From Hyphomicrobiales bacterium (GTDB taxonomy: Bacteria; Pseudomonadota; Alphaproteobacteria; Rhizobiales; Beijerinckiaceae), in assembly GCA_900473415.1 (NCBI GenBank), contig UCLR01000042.1:19356-83355 (forward strand): DNA of 64,000 bases, given 5' to 3'. The notes under the pieces were generated by a model, which made no database searches, had not been told where the DNA came from, and saw nothing but the letters and a program-made list of their open reading frames with translations. The position numbers were made by a program, and so were the translations under genes. Within the stretch, counting starts at the first letter, position 1; every line of letters starts with the position of its first letter. Positions 41,875 to 50,780 of this stretch are shown one piece after another.

Positions 41875-42654
41875 TCAGCCCGGAAGCGAGCCGAGCCGGT
41901 CCGATATGCCGGCGGCAACCTCGCGCAGGCGCTGGCCCGCCTTGGCCGCGAGCGAATGCGGCATGCGCATCAGCGGCGCCGAGATCGAGAGCGCCGCGAC
42001 CGGGTAGCCGTCGCCATCGAGGATCGGCACGCCGACGCACATGGCGCCGTCCTCGTTCTCGCCCATCTCGGTGGCGTAGCCGGAGCGCGCCACTTGCCTG
42101 AGCTGCCGCTCGATCTCCTCGCGCTCCAGGAGCGTGCGGCCGGTGCGCTCGGTCAGGGGCAGGTCGAGCTGGTGCTGGCGCTCCGCCTCGGGCAGGAACG
42201 CGAGGATCGCCTTGCCGAGCGCGGTCGAATGCATCGGGTGGCTGTCGCCGATGCGCGCCTGCATCCGGAGCGACCGGTTCGCCTCTACGAGGTCGATATA
42301 GACGATGGTGCCGTTGCCCTTCACGGCGAGGTTCACCGTCTCGTTGAACTCCTGCATCAGCGTGATCATCGCCGGCCGCGCCAGCTCGCGGACCTTGCTG
42401 ACGCTGGCGTCGGCCCGCGCGATGGCGCGCAATTGCGGCCCGAGATTGTAGCGGTCGGTGGCGCGGTTGTGGTCGAGGAAGCCGGCGGCCGTCAGTGTCT
42501 GCAGGTAGCGGAAGGTCGTCGTCTTCGGGATCCGGAGCTCCTTGCTGACGGCGGTGAGCGCGATCTCGTGGCCGTGATGGGCGACGAGCTGCAGCACCTT
42601 CAACGCCTTCATCACGGGCTGAACGACGTAAGGGTTGTCGGGCGTCTTGGACAT
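41875..42654 (-). CDS. IclR-family transcriptional regulator
   Basis: A 259-residue regulator with an N-terminal winged helix-turn-helix (VMKALKVLQLVAHHGHEIAL, then KELRIPKTTTFRYLQTLTAA) and the C-terminal IclR effector domain (ARPAMITLMQEFNETVNLAV, and STALGKAILAFLPEAE). IclR proteins bind small acids and usually control nearby catabolic genes. It lies between the importer permease and the aminotransferase gene, diverging from the latter, so it is the likely regulator of the aminotransferase and possibly of the M81/importer block. The ATG at 42654 has AAGGGG upstream; longer reading to 42780 would overlap the divergent gene. Confidence 0.92.
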   Translation of the reverse strand: MSKTPDNPYVVQPVMKALKVLQLVAHHGHEIALTAVSKELRIPKTTTFRYLQTLTAAGFLDHNRATDRYNLGPQLRAIARADASVSKVRELARPAMITLMQEFNETVNLAVKGNGTIVYIDLVEANRSLRMQARIGDSHPMHSTALGKAILAFLPEAERQHQLDLPLTERTGRTLLEREEIERQLRQVARSGYATEMGENEDGAMCVGVPILDGDGYPVAALSISAPLMRMPHSLAAKAGQRLREVAAGISDRLGSLPG

Positions 42655-42764
42655 GGCCCCTTGGCATAGCCAGCAGGGCTGAATTCCGCAAGGCGAAACC
42701 AGCGTTCCTTTACACGGTCCGGGCGCTCTGGTGAGGTCGCGGCGAGAGCAGGGGAGAGACGCCC

Positions 42765-44078
42765 ATGGCAGGCAACGCAACCGAACTCAGCTTCGCGGAA
42801 TCGGCCCGGCAGATCGCCGAGAATGCGCGCTTCATCGCTGGCGGCGCGAACAGCAACTTCCGGCTCGGCATGGCGGGCGGTCCGCTCGTCTTCGAGCGCG
42901 GCGAGGGCGCCTATCTCCACGACGTCGATGGCAACAAGCTCATCGACTACTACTGCGCCATGGGCGCGACCGTGCTCGGCCACACCCCCGCGCCGGTCCT
43001 GGAAGCGGTTCGAAAGCAGACCGAGAACGGCATCCTCTACGCCGGCCAGGCGCCCATCGAATATGAGGCGGCCAAGCTGATCTGCGAGCGCATCCCTTGC
43101 GCCCAGCGCCTGCGCTTTGCCTCTTCCGGCTCGGAGGTGGCCCAGGCCGCGATGCGGCTGGCGCGGGCCTTCACCGGGCGGCGCACCATCGTGAAGTTCG
43201 AGGGGCATTATCACGGCTGGTTCGACAACATCCTCTGGTCGACGGCGCCCGGCCTTAACGCGGCCGGGCCGGAGGACGCGCCGACGCCGGTGATCGGCTC
43301 CAAGGGGCAGGACCCGGCTGCGGGCGAGGGGCTCTCCATCCTCGGCTGGAACGATCTGGCGGCGCTGGAGGCACGGCTCGCCAAGGGGGATGTCGCCGCC
43401 GTGCTAATGGAGCCGGCGATGTGCAACCAGGGCGCCATCGCGCCGGCACCGGGCTATCTGGAAGGGGCGCTCGCCGCCTGCCGCAAGCATGGCACGCTGC
43501 TGATCTTCGATGAGGTCATTACCGGTTTCCGTCTCGGGCGCGGTGGCGCGCAGGAGCGCTTCGGCGTGACGCCGGACCTTTGCATCATGGCGAAGGCGAT
43601 CGCCAACGGCTTCCCGGTCGCGGCCGTCGCCGGCCGGGCGGAGGTGCTCGACCTCTTCGCCGACGGGGTGCTGCATGGCGGTACCTTCAACGCCCAGCCC
43701 ACCGCCATGGCGGCGCTGGTCGCCACGCAGAAGATGCTGACGCCCGAGCATTACGAGCGCAGTTCCGTTCAGGGGCTGCGCCTGCAGGACGGCATCCGCG
43801 CGATCCTCGCCGAGGAAGGCATCAAGGCCCAGGTCGCCGGCTTCCCGCTGATGTTCCATGTTGCCTTCGGCCTCGATGCGCCGGCGCGGAACTACCGGGA
43901 CGTGGCGCGCGCGGACAAGGCGACCTATGTCCGCTTCGCCCATGCGCTGCTGAAGCGCGGCGTGCGTGCGCTGGAGCGGGGCGCCTGGTTCGTCTCCTCG
44001 GAGCACAATGCGGGCGTCGTCGACGCCACGCTCGAAGCGGTGCGCGGCGCGGCGCGCGAGGTGAAAGCGGCGGCGTAA
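42765..44078 (+). CDS. Class III aminotransferase, glutamate-1-semialdehyde aminomutase-like
   Basis: A 437-residue class III PLP enzyme. The start FIAGGANSNFRLGMAGGPLV with GAYLHDVDGNKLIDYYCAMG is close to HemL-type sequences. SSGSEVAQAAMRLARAFTGR binds the PLP phosphate, LLIFDEVITGFR holds the PLP aspartate, and the lysine in IMAKAIANGFPVAAVAG (K277) is the Schiff base. The surroundings (IclR, importer, crotonase protein) argue for a catabolic transaminase or amino-acid mutase rather than the tetrapyrrole enzyme, so no hemL symbol is assigned. It diverges from iclR (about 110 bp between starts). Confidence 0.88.
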   Translation: MAGNATELSFAESARQIAENARFIAGGANSNFRLGMAGGPLVFERGEGAYLHDVDGNKLIDYYCAMGATVLGHTPAPVLEAVRKQTENGILYAGQAPIEYEAAKLICERIPCAQRLRFASSGSEVAQAAMRLARAFTGRRTIVKFEGHYHGWFDNILWSTAPGLNAAGPEDAPTPVIGSKGQDPAAGEGLSILGWNDLAALEARLAKGDVAAVLMEPAMCNQGAIAPAPGYLEGALAACRKHGTLLIFDEVITGFRLGRGGAQERFGVTPDLCIMAKAIANGFPVAAVAGRAEVLDLFADGVLHGGTFNAQPTAMAALVATQKMLTPEHYERSSVQGLRLQDGIRAILAEEGIKAQVAGFPLMFHVAFGLDAPARNYRDVARADKATYVRFAHALLKRGVRALERGAWFVSSEHNAGVVDATLEAVRGAAREVKAAA

Positions 44079-44104
44079 GGGTTTCGCGCGGGTTCTGTAT
44101 GCTG

Positions 44105-44178
44105 CATGCTCGGGCTTGACCCGAGCCTCTCTTGGAAGAGATTCTCGGGCCTCCGCTGCGCTGCGCCCGAGAACGACG
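44105..44178. repeat. Palindromic repeat, second subtype (copy 8)
   Basis: Left arm CATGCTCGGGCTTGACCCGAG, then a TCTCTTGGAAGAGA-like centre and the right arm CTGCGCCCGAGAACGACG. It shares the TCAT...CGGG / CCCG...GACG outline with the main family but uses CTCGGG in place of CCCGGG. The copy at 57975 is of the same subtype. Confidence 0.65.
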
Positions 44179-44212
44179 TGCCGGCTGCGGCACGATCGAA
44201 CGGGAGCGCAGC

Positions 44213-44995
44213 TTGAACGACGAAATCCTTTATGCGGTCGAGGACGGGATCGCGACGATCACGCTCAACCGCCCGCAGGCGCGCAATGCGCTGACCTTCG
44301 CCATGTATGAGCGCATCGCCGAGATCTGCCGCGAGCCGGCCGCGCATGGCGATCCACGCGTCATCGTCATGACCGGGGCGGGCGAGAAGGCCTTCGGCGC
44401 GGGGACCGACATTTCGCAGTTCCGCGCCTTTTCCACCGCCGAGGATGCGCTCGCCTACGAGGCACGCATCGAGACCGTCATCGGCACGATCGAGCGCTGC
44501 ACCATCCCGACGATTGCAGCGATCTCGGGGGCGGTCACGGGCGGCGGGGCGAGCATCGCGCTTGCCTGCGACATCCGCATCGCGACGGTGACGGCTCGCT
44601 TCGGCTTCCCGGTCGCGCGCACGCTCGGCAACTGCCTGTCAATGGAGAACTATGCCCGGCTCTACGCCCTGCTCGGGCCGGCGCGGGTCAAGGACATCGT
44701 GATGACCGCGAGGCTGGTCGAGGCGGAGGAGGGGCAGCGCATTGGCCTCTACAGCGAATTGCTGCCGGACCATGCGGCGCTGATGGCGCGGGCGAGCGAA
44801 CTGGCGAAGACCATCGCCGGCCATGCGCCGCTGACCATGCGTGCGACCAAGGAAGCGATGCGCCGGCTCACCATGGCGGCGGCCGAAGGGCTCGACGGCA
44901 ACGACCTCGTCAAGCTCTGCTACACCAGCGCCGATTTCCGCGAGGGCATGGAAGCCTTCCTCGGCAAGCGGACGCCTGTCTGGCAGGGGCGGTAG
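44213..44995 (+). CDS. Enoyl-CoA hydratase/isomerase (crotonase)-fold protein lacking both hydratase glutamates
   Basis: A 260-residue crotonase-fold protein. NRPQARNAL (20-27), GAGEKAFGAGTDISQF (first oxyanion-hole region) and VTGGGASIALACDIRIA (second) are typical. At the two positions that are Glu in rat enoyl-CoA hydratase (E144 in GGCELA, E164 in QPE) this protein has Ser (S114) and Val (V134). It is thus unlikely to hydrate enoyl-CoA; other crotonase-fold chemistry or loss of activity is inferred. Translation most likely starts at TTG 44213, after CGGGAGCGCA; an ATG at 44132 lies within the repeat. It follows the aminotransferase in the same direction. Confidence 0.85.
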   Translation: MNDEILYAVEDGIATITLNRPQARNALTFAMYERIAEICREPAAHGDPRVIVMTGAGEKAFGAGTDISQFRAFSTAEDALAYEARIETVIGTIERCTIPTIAAISGAVTGGGASIALACDIRIATVTARFGFPVARTLGNCLSMENYARLYALLGPARVKDIVMTARLVEAEEGQRIGLYSELLPDHAALMARASELAKTIAGHAPLTMRATKEAMRRLTMAAAEGLDGNDLVKLCYTSADFREGMEAFLGKRTPVWQGR

Positions 44996-45023
44996 GGGAA
45001 GCTGATTGTCCGCGGACACACGA

Positions 45024-45113
45024 CGTCATCCCGGGCTTGACCCGGGATCCATCGTAGAGCGCCGAGCCCTACGATGGATCCCGGCGCTCCGCTTCGCTGC
45101 GGCCGGGATGACG
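45024..45113. repeat. Dispersed palindromic repeat, copy 9
   Basis: A compact copy: CGTCATCCCGGGCTTGACCC, GGGATCCATCGTAGAGC, CTACGATGGATCCCGG and right arm GGCCGGGATGACGCC. It lies between the convergent crotonase-fold and MFS genes. Its left arm carries the CGGGCTTGACCCG element of the second subtype, linking the two subtypes. Confidence 0.88.
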
Positions 45114-45142
45114 CCGCGGAGTTCCTTGCGACGTCGATTGCG

Positions 45143-46465
45143 CTAGTTGTACCGGCCCTGCATCCGGCGGTCGATCTCCAGCGCCGCCAGCGTGCAGAGC
45201 GCTCCGGAGAGCAGGTAGACGCCGACCCAGGCGAGGCCGAACTGGCTGGACACGGTCAGCGCAACCAGCGGCGCGAAGCCGGCGCCGATCAGCCAGGCGA
45301 GGTCGTAGGTCAGGGCCGCGCCCGTATGGCGGTATTGCGTTCCGAAGCTCGAGGCGACGGCGCCCGCCGTCTGGCCGTAAGACAGGCCGAGCAGGCCAAA
45401 CCCGATGATCACATAGATCGTCTGCCCGGCGAGGCTGTCGCCGAAGAGCAGCGGCGCGATGATGCTCGACAGGCTGAAGAAAGCGATCATTGAGCCCGAG
45501 AGGATCAGTGTGTTGCGTCGCCCGATTTGGTCGGCGACGAGGCCCGAAGTCATGATCGCGCCGGCGCCGACCACGGCGCCCGCAGTCTGTACCATCAGGA
45601 ACTCGGAGACCGAGCGGTCGGTGAACAGGTTGATCCAGCTCACCGGGAAGATGGTGACGAGGTGGAACAGGGCGAAGCTCGCCAAGGGCACGAAGGCGCC
45701 GATCAGCAGCGTGTTGCCATGGGCCCGGATGAGCTCGGCCACTGGAATGGGCACCAGCTCGCGCGTTTCCATGAGCTGGGCGAATTCATCGGTCGCGACC
45801 ATGCGCAGCCGCGCGAACAGGGCCACGACGTTGATCGTGAGTGCGACGAAGAACGGGTAACGCCAGCCCCAGTCGAGGAAATCCTGCTCCGACAGCGCGC
45901 CCTCGAAATAGGCGAAGAGGCCGGCTGCGAGCATGAAGCCGATCGGCGCGCCGAGCTGGGGCAGCATCGCATACCAGCCGCGCCGGTTGGGTGGCGCATT
46001 GAGCGCGAGCAGCGAGGAGAGCCCATCCCAAGCGCCGCCGAGCGCTATGCCCTGAAGCAGGCGGAAGGCGGCGAGGATGACGACGGACCAGATGCCGATC
46101 GTCTCGTAGCCCGGCAGGAAGGCGATGGCCGCGGTCGAGCCGCCGAGCAGGAAGAGCGCGACGGTGAGCTTCGTCGGACGGCCGTGCCGGCGGTCGAGCG
46201 CCATGAACATCACGGTGCCGAAGGGCCGCGCGACGAAGGCGAGCGCGAAGATGCCGAAGGAATAGAGCGTCGCGGTCAGCTTATCGACGAAGGGGAAGAT
46301 GAGTTCCGGGAAGACCAACACGCAGCCCAGGCCGAAGACGAAGAAATCGAAATATTCCGATGCGCGCCCGATGATGACGCCGATCGCGATCTCGCCCGGA
46401 GGGACATAGTCGCGTCCGTGCCTGTCCAACTGACCCGATGAGTGACTCGCTATTTCAGCGCTCAT
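45143..46465 (-). CDS. MFS transporter, metabolite:H+ symporter type
   Basis: A 440-residue inner-membrane carrier with 12 predicted helices. The start of the membrane part, IGVIIGRASEYFDFFVFGLG, and the loop FVARPFGTVMFMALDRRHGRPTK-like region (loop 2-3, with the MFS Asp-Arg-x-Gly-Arg signature) are those of the MHS family, which carries organic acids, shikimate, proline/betaine and similar substrates. A second signature, VADQIGRRN, is in loop 8-9. The ATG at 46465 gives the usual short hydrophilic N-terminus. It diverges from cyoA. The substrate cannot be deduced. Confidence 0.9.
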   Translation of the reverse strand: MSAEIASHSSGQLDRHGRDYVPPGEIAIGVIIGRASEYFDFFVFGLGCVLVFPELIFPFVDKLTATLYSFGIFALAFVARPFGTVMFMALDRRHGRPTKLTVALFLLGGSTAAIAFLPGYETIGIWSVVILAAFRLLQGIALGGAWDGLSSLLALNAPPNRRGWYAMLPQLGAPIGFMLAAGLFAYFEGALSEQDFLDWGWRYPFFVALTINVVALFARLRMVATDEFAQLMETRELVPIPVAELIRAHGNTLLIGAFVPLASFALFHLVTIFPVSWINLFTDRSVSEFLMVQTAGAVVGAGAIMTSGLVADQIGRRNTLILSGSMIAFFSLSSIIAPLLFGDSLAGQTIYVIIGFGLLGLSYGQTAGAVASSFGTQYRHTGAALTYDLAWLIGAGFAPLVALTVSSQFGLAWVGVYLLSGALCTLAALEIDRRMQGRYN

Positions 46466-46652
46466 GACCGGGAGTTCCTCGTTGGCGCGAAACGCCGGAG
46501 CGATCCGGGCTTGCCCACGCTGGTGACAAATGGATACGGTGGAACGGAGCGGTCCGTCAAACCTCCGCATCCTCGACCATTTGTCCGAGGCGCGGATTCA
46601 AGGAACGGACATAGAGAAGGGGCGTTCCCGGATCAGGGAGGTCTTAAGTCTC

Positions 46653-47735
46653 TTGCGGATCCTGCAATTCCTCACGGTTCTTTCGGCCTCTGCTCTGCTT
46701 GGCGGCTGCCAGTGGGTGCTGCTCGCGCCTTCCGGCGACGTGGCGCTGCAGCAGCGCAACATCCTGCTGACCTCGACGGCGCTGATGCTCATCATCATCC
46801 TGCCGGTGATGGCGCTGACCATCTTCTTCGCCTGGCGCTATCGCTCCTCGGCGCGGGCGACCTACGATCCCGAATGGCATCACTCGCTGCCGCTCGAGGT
46901 GGTGATCTGGACGGTGCCGCTGCTCATCATCATCGCGATCGGCGCGATCACCTGGATGAGCACGCATCTGCTCGATCCCTTCCGGCCGCTCGGGCGCATC
47001 AGCGCCGGCAAGGCTGCGATCGCGGCCAAGGCGAGCGAGCCGGCTGCGATGCCGAAGCCGCTGGTGATCCAGGCGGTCGCGCTCGATTGGAAATGGCTGT
47101 TCATCTACCCCGAACAGGGCATCGCCGCGTTGAACGAAGTCATGGCGCCGGTCGACCGGCCGGTCGAGTTCCGCATCACCGCATCGACGGTGATGAACTC
47201 GCTCTTCATCCCGGCGCTGGCCGGCCAGATCTACGCCATGCCCGGCATGGAGACGAAGCTCAATGCCGTCATCAACCACGCCGGAGAGTTCCAGGGCTTC
47301 TCGGCCAACTATAGCGGCGCCGGCTTCTCGGACATGCGTTTCCTCTTCCACGGCGTCGAGGAGAAGGCCTTCGGCGACTGGGTGCAGGCGGCGCGCGAGA
47401 AGGGCTCGGCGCTGGGGCGCGAGGAATACCTCCAGCTTGAGAAGCCGAGCGAGCGCGAGGCGGTGCGCTTCTTCCGCGATGTCCCGCCCGATCTCTACGG
47501 CGCCATCGTAAACCGCTGCGTCGATCGTTCCAGGATGTGCACGCGCGACATGATGGCGCTGGATGCCCGCGGCGGAGGCGGCAAGGAGGGGCTCGCCACG
47601 CTGATCCTGCGCGATTCCGACAAGTCAGTGCGCCGTGGCGGCCAGCCGATAGGCCCGCGCCCCTATGTGGCGGCGATCTGCACGCCGACCGACGTCAACG
47701 GCATTGCGGGCCTCAGCGTCCGCCTGCTCGAATGA
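46653..47735 (+). CDS. cyoA: Cytochrome bo3 ubiquinol oxidase subunit II (CyoA)
   Basis: A 360-residue lipoprotein subunit of the quinol-oxidising terminal oxidase. A lipobox LLGGC near residue 19 is followed by two membrane helices (ALMLIIILPVMALTIFFAW and PLLIIIAIGAITWM) and the periplasmic cupredoxin domain (ALDWKWLFIYPEQGIAALNE). The copper-A ligands of cytochrome c oxidases are absent, as expected for a quinol oxidase. The likely start is TTG 46653, 11 bases after AGGGAGG; an ATG at 46530 would add 41 residues before the signal peptide. The C-terminal 60 residues are longer than in E. coli. Confidence 0.92.
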   Translation: MRILQFLTVLSASALLGGCQWVLLAPSGDVALQQRNILLTSTALMLIIILPVMALTIFFAWRYRSSARATYDPEWHHSLPLEVVIWTVPLLIIIAIGAITWMSTHLLDPFRPLGRISAGKAAIAAKASEPAAMPKPLVIQAVALDWKWLFIYPEQGIAALNEVMAPVDRPVEFRITASTVMNSLFIPALAGQIYAMPGMETKLNAVINHAGEFQGFSANYSGAGFSDMRFLFHGVEEKAFGDWVQAAREKGSALGREEYLQLEKPSEREAVRFFRDVPPDLYGAIVNRCVDRSRMCTRDMMALDARGGGGKEGLATLILRDSDKSVRRGGQPIGPRPYVAAICTPTDVNGIAGLSVRLLE

Positions 47736-47754
47736 ACAGCGAGACGAGGCGCCG

Positions 47755-49752
47755 ATGACCTCCTATCCGGACTGGTGGAAGCTCGTCTTCGGCCGCTTCA
47801 CGCTCGAGGCGCTGCCGCTGCATGAGCCGATCCTGGTCGTGACCTTCATCGCCGTGGCGCTGGGCGGGCTCGCCATCGTCGCCGTGATCACGCGGCTGAA
47901 GGCCTGGGGCTATCTCTGGCACGAGTGGATTACCAGCGTCGACCACAAGAAGATCGGGATCATGTACATGATCCTGGGCATCATCATGCTTCTGCGCGGC
48001 TTTGCCGATGCGCTGATGATGCGGGCTCAGCAGGCCATCGCCTTCGGCAGCGACGGCTATCTGCCGCCTCACCATTACGACCAGATCTTCACGGCGCATG
48101 GCGTGATCATGATCTTCTTCGTGGCGATGCCGCTCGTCACCGGGCTCATGAATTTCGTCATGCCACTGCAGATCGGCGCGCGCGACGTCGCCTTCCCCTT
48201 CCTCAACAATTTCAGCTTCTGGATGACGGTCGGCGGCGCCGTCCTCGTGATGGCCTCGCTCTTCATCGGAGAGTTCGCACGCACCGGCTGGCTCGCCTAC
48301 CCGCCGCTCTCGGGCATCGCCTATTCGCCCGATGTGGGCATGGATTACTACCTCTGGGGGCTGCAGATCGCGGGCGTGGGCACGACGCTCTCGGGCGTCA
48401 ACCTGATCGCGACCATCGTCAAGATGCGGGCTCCCGGCATGGAAATGATGCGGATGCCGGTCTTCACCTGGACGACGCTGTGCACCAACGTGCTGATCGT
48501 CGCGACCTTCCCGGTCCTGGCTGCGACGCTGGCCCTGCTGACGCTCGACCGCTATGTCGGCACGAACTTCTTCACGAGCGATCTCGGCGGCAACCCGATG
48601 ATGTACGTGAATCTGATCTGGATCTGGGGCCATCCGGAGGTCTACATCCTCGTCCTCCCGGCCTTTGGCATCTATTCGGAGGTGGCAGCGACCTTCTGCG
48701 GTAAGCGCCTCTTCGGCTACGGCTCGATGGTCTATGCGACGGTGGTCATCACCATCCTGTCCTACCTGGTCTGGCTGCACCACTTCTTCACGATGGGCTC
48801 GGGCGCCAGCGTGAACTCATTCTTCGGCATCACTACGATGATCATCTCGATCCCGACGGGCGCGAAGATCTTCAACTGGCTGTTCACGATGTATCGCGGG
48901 CGCATCCGCTTCGAGCTACCGATGATGTGGCTCGTCGCCTTCATGCTGACCTTCGTCATCGGGGGCATGACCGGCGTGATGCTCGCGGTCCCGCCGGCCG
49001 ATTTCGTGCTGCACAACAGCCTGTTCCTGGTGGCGCATTTCCACAACGTCATCATCGGCGGCGTGGTCTTCGGCCTCTTCGCCGGCATCGCCTATTGGTT
49101 CCCCAAGGCCTTCGGCTTCAGGCTCGATCCGTTCTGGGGCAAGCTCTCCTTCTGGTTCTGGGTGGTCGGCTTCTACGTGGCGTTCATGCCCCTCTACGTG
49201 CTTGGGCTGATGGGCGTGACGCGGCGGCTGAGCCGCTTCGAGGATCCGTCCCTCCAGATCTGGTTCGTGATTGCGGCAGTGGGCGCGCTGCTGATCCTGC
49301 TCGGCATCCTGTGCTTCCTCGTCCAGATCGCGGTCAGCATCCTGCGGCGGGAGGAACTGCGCGACACGACTGGCGACCCGTGGGACGGGCGCACGTTGGA
49401 GTGGTCCACCTCCTCGCCGCCGCCGGCCTATAATTTCGCCTTCACGCCCGTCATTCACGATCTCGACGCCTGGGCCGACATGAAGAAGCGCGGCTACCGG
49501 CGCCCGCTGACCGGTTTCCGGCCGATCCACATGCCGCGGAACACCAGCGCCGGCGTCATCCTCGCGGGACTAGCGACGGTCTGCGGCTTCGCGCTGATCT
49601 GGCATGTCTGGTGGCTGGCGGCGCTGAGCTTCGCGGGCCTGCTGGCGACGGCGATCGCGCATACCTTCAACTACGATCGCGACTTTCACATTCCGGCCGA
49701 AGAGGTTCTGCGCGAAGAGGATTCGCGCAGCAATCTGCTGGCCGGAACCTGA
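47755..49752 (+). CDS. cyoB: Cytochrome bo3 ubiquinol oxidase subunit I (CyoB)
   Basis: A 665-residue heme-copper oxidase subunit (E. coli CyoB has 663) carrying low-spin heme, heme-copper centre and proton channels. Seen are HEWITSVDHKKIGIMYMI, IFTAHGVIMIFFVAMP (heme ligand H), WIWGHPEVYILVLPAFG (copper ligand and the cross-linked His-Tyr), VWLHHFFTMG (two copper histidines) and LVAHFHNVIIGG (heme ligands). Around 15 membrane helices are present. It couples ubiquinol oxidation to reduction of oxygen and proton pumping. It begins 19 bp after cyoA. Confidence 0.97.
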   Translation: MTSYPDWWKLVFGRFTLEALPLHEPILVVTFIAVALGGLAIVAVITRLKAWGYLWHEWITSVDHKKIGIMYMILGIIMLLRGFADALMMRAQQAIAFGSDGYLPPHHYDQIFTAHGVIMIFFVAMPLVTGLMNFVMPLQIGARDVAFPFLNNFSFWMTVGGAVLVMASLFIGEFARTGWLAYPPLSGIAYSPDVGMDYYLWGLQIAGVGTTLSGVNLIATIVKMRAPGMEMMRMPVFTWTTLCTNVLIVATFPVLAATLALLTLDRYVGTNFFTSDLGGNPMMYVNLIWIWGHPEVYILVLPAFGIYSEVAATFCGKRLFGYGSMVYATVVITILSYLVWLHHFFTMGSGASVNSFFGITTMIISIPTGAKIFNWLFTMYRGRIRFELPMMWLVAFMLTFVIGGMTGVMLAVPPADFVLHNSLFLVAHFHNVIIGGVVFGLFAGIAYWFPKAFGFRLDPFWGKLSFWFWVVGFYVAFMPLYVLGLMGVTRRLSRFEDPSLQIWFVIAAVGALLILLGILCFLVQIAVSILRREELRDTTGDPWDGRTLEWSTSSPPPAYNFAFTPVIHDLDAWADMKKRGYRRPLTGFRPIHMPRNTSAGVILAGLATVCGFALIWHVWWLAALSFAGLLATAIAHTFNYDRDFHIPAEEVLREEDSRSNLLAGT

Positions 49753-49761
49753 GGGAAGACG

Positions 49762-50409
49762 ATGGCCCAGGTGACGGCACAGGCGACGGCGCAGGTCCAG
49801 GCGGCGGGAAGCGTTCCCGCCTTCTACGTGACGGATGACGAGCACGAGCACAGCGGCGGCTCGACGATGCTCGGATTCTGGCTCTATCTGATGAGCGATT
49901 GCCTCGTCTTCGCGGTGCTGTTCGCGACATTCGGGGTGCTGGGGCGCAATTTCGCCGCTGGGCCTTCTGGCGCGGACCTGTTCGACCTCCGGCTGGTGGC
50001 GGTGAACACCACCATGCTGCTGCTCTCGTCGATCACCTATGGCTTCGCCATGCTGGCGATGGAGAAGGATCGACAGGCGGCGGTGCAGGGCTGGCTCGTC
50101 GTGACGGGGCTCTTCGGCCTGGCCTTCATCAGCATCGAGCTCTTCGAGTTCACGCATATGATCCGCGAAGGCGCGACGCCGCAGCGCAGCGCCTTCCTGT
50201 CCTCGTTCTTCACGCTGGTCGGGACGCACGGGCTGCACGTCACCTTCGGCCTGATCTGGCTCGTGGTGCTGATGACGCAGGTGGCCCAGCGCGGGCTGAT
50301 CGCCGCCAATCGTCGCCGGCTGATGTGCCTGAGCCTGTTCTGGCACTTCCTCGACATCGTCTGGATCGGCGTCTTCACCTTCGTCTATCTGATGAGCGTG
50401 CTGAAATGA
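49762..50409 (+). CDS. cyoC: Cytochrome bo3 ubiquinol oxidase subunit III (CyoC)
   Basis: A 215-residue subunit with five membrane helices. STMLGFWLYLMSDCLVFAVL is the conserved first helix, then RLVAVNTTMLLLSSITYG and FFTLVGTHGLHVTFGLIWLV, the family hallmark (about 150-169). It stabilises subunit I and lies 9 bp after cyoB. Its stop overlaps the cyoD start. Confidence 0.96.
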   Translation: MAQVTAQATAQVQAAGSVPAFYVTDDEHEHSGGSTMLGFWLYLMSDCLVFAVLFATFGVLGRNFAAGPSGADLFDLRLVAVNTTMLLLSSITYGFAMLAMEKDRQAAVQGWLVVTGLFGLAFISIELFEFTHMIREGATPQRSAFLSSFFTLVGTHGLHVTFGLIWLVVLMTQVAQRGLIAANRRRLMCLSLFWHFLDIVWIGVFTFVYLMSVLK

Positions 50410-50780
50410 GCGGAACTCATGATCACGCCGAGCCCCACACCGACGGTGCGCATGACGCGGTCCCGCACGGCACGCTCGGCGGCTACATCACCGGCTTCGT
50501 GCTCTCGGCCATCCTGACCGCGATCCCGTTCTGGCTGGTGATGGCCAACGTGCTCGGCAACTCGACCCTGACCGCCATCGTCATCATGGGTTTCGCCGCG
50601 GTGCAGATCATCGTCCACATGATCTTCTTCCTGCACTTGAACAGCCGCGCCGAGGGCGGCTGGACGATGATGGCGCTGATCTTCACGGTCATTGTCGTGG
50701 TGATCGCGCTCTCGGGTTCGCTCTGGGTGATGTACCACCTCGACAGCAACCTGATGCCCAGGGAACTGCACAGGATGTGA
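50406..50780 (+). CDS. cyoD: Cytochrome bo3 ubiquinol oxidase subunit IV (CyoD)
   Basis: A 124-residue subunit with a short His-rich N-terminus (HDHAEPHTDGAHDAVPHG) and three membrane helices; YITGFVLSAILTAIPFW and VQIIVHMIFFLHLN are the family blocks. It assists assembly of the binuclear centre. It overlaps cyoC by four bases (ATGA) and the SURF1 gene by four bases (GTGA), so all are coupled. Confidence 0.95.
   Translation: MSGTHDHAEPHTDGAHDAVPHGTLGGYITGFVLSAILTAIPFWLVMANVLGNSTLTAIVIMGFAAVQIIVHMIFFLHLNSRAEGGWTMMALIFTVIVVVIALSGSLWVMYHLDSNLMPRELHRM

Noticed and set aside
42765..44078. Calling the class III aminotransferase hemL (glutamate-1-semialdehyde aminomutase)
   Set aside because: Alphaproteobacteria normally make 5-aminolevulinate by the HemA (Shemin) route, and the gene lies in a catabolic block; the sequence alone cannot prove the substrate.
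46530..46652. ATG at 46530 as the start of cyoA
   Set aside because: It would put 41 charged residues before the lipoprotein signal peptide; TTG 46653 after AGGGAGG leaves a normal signal sequence.
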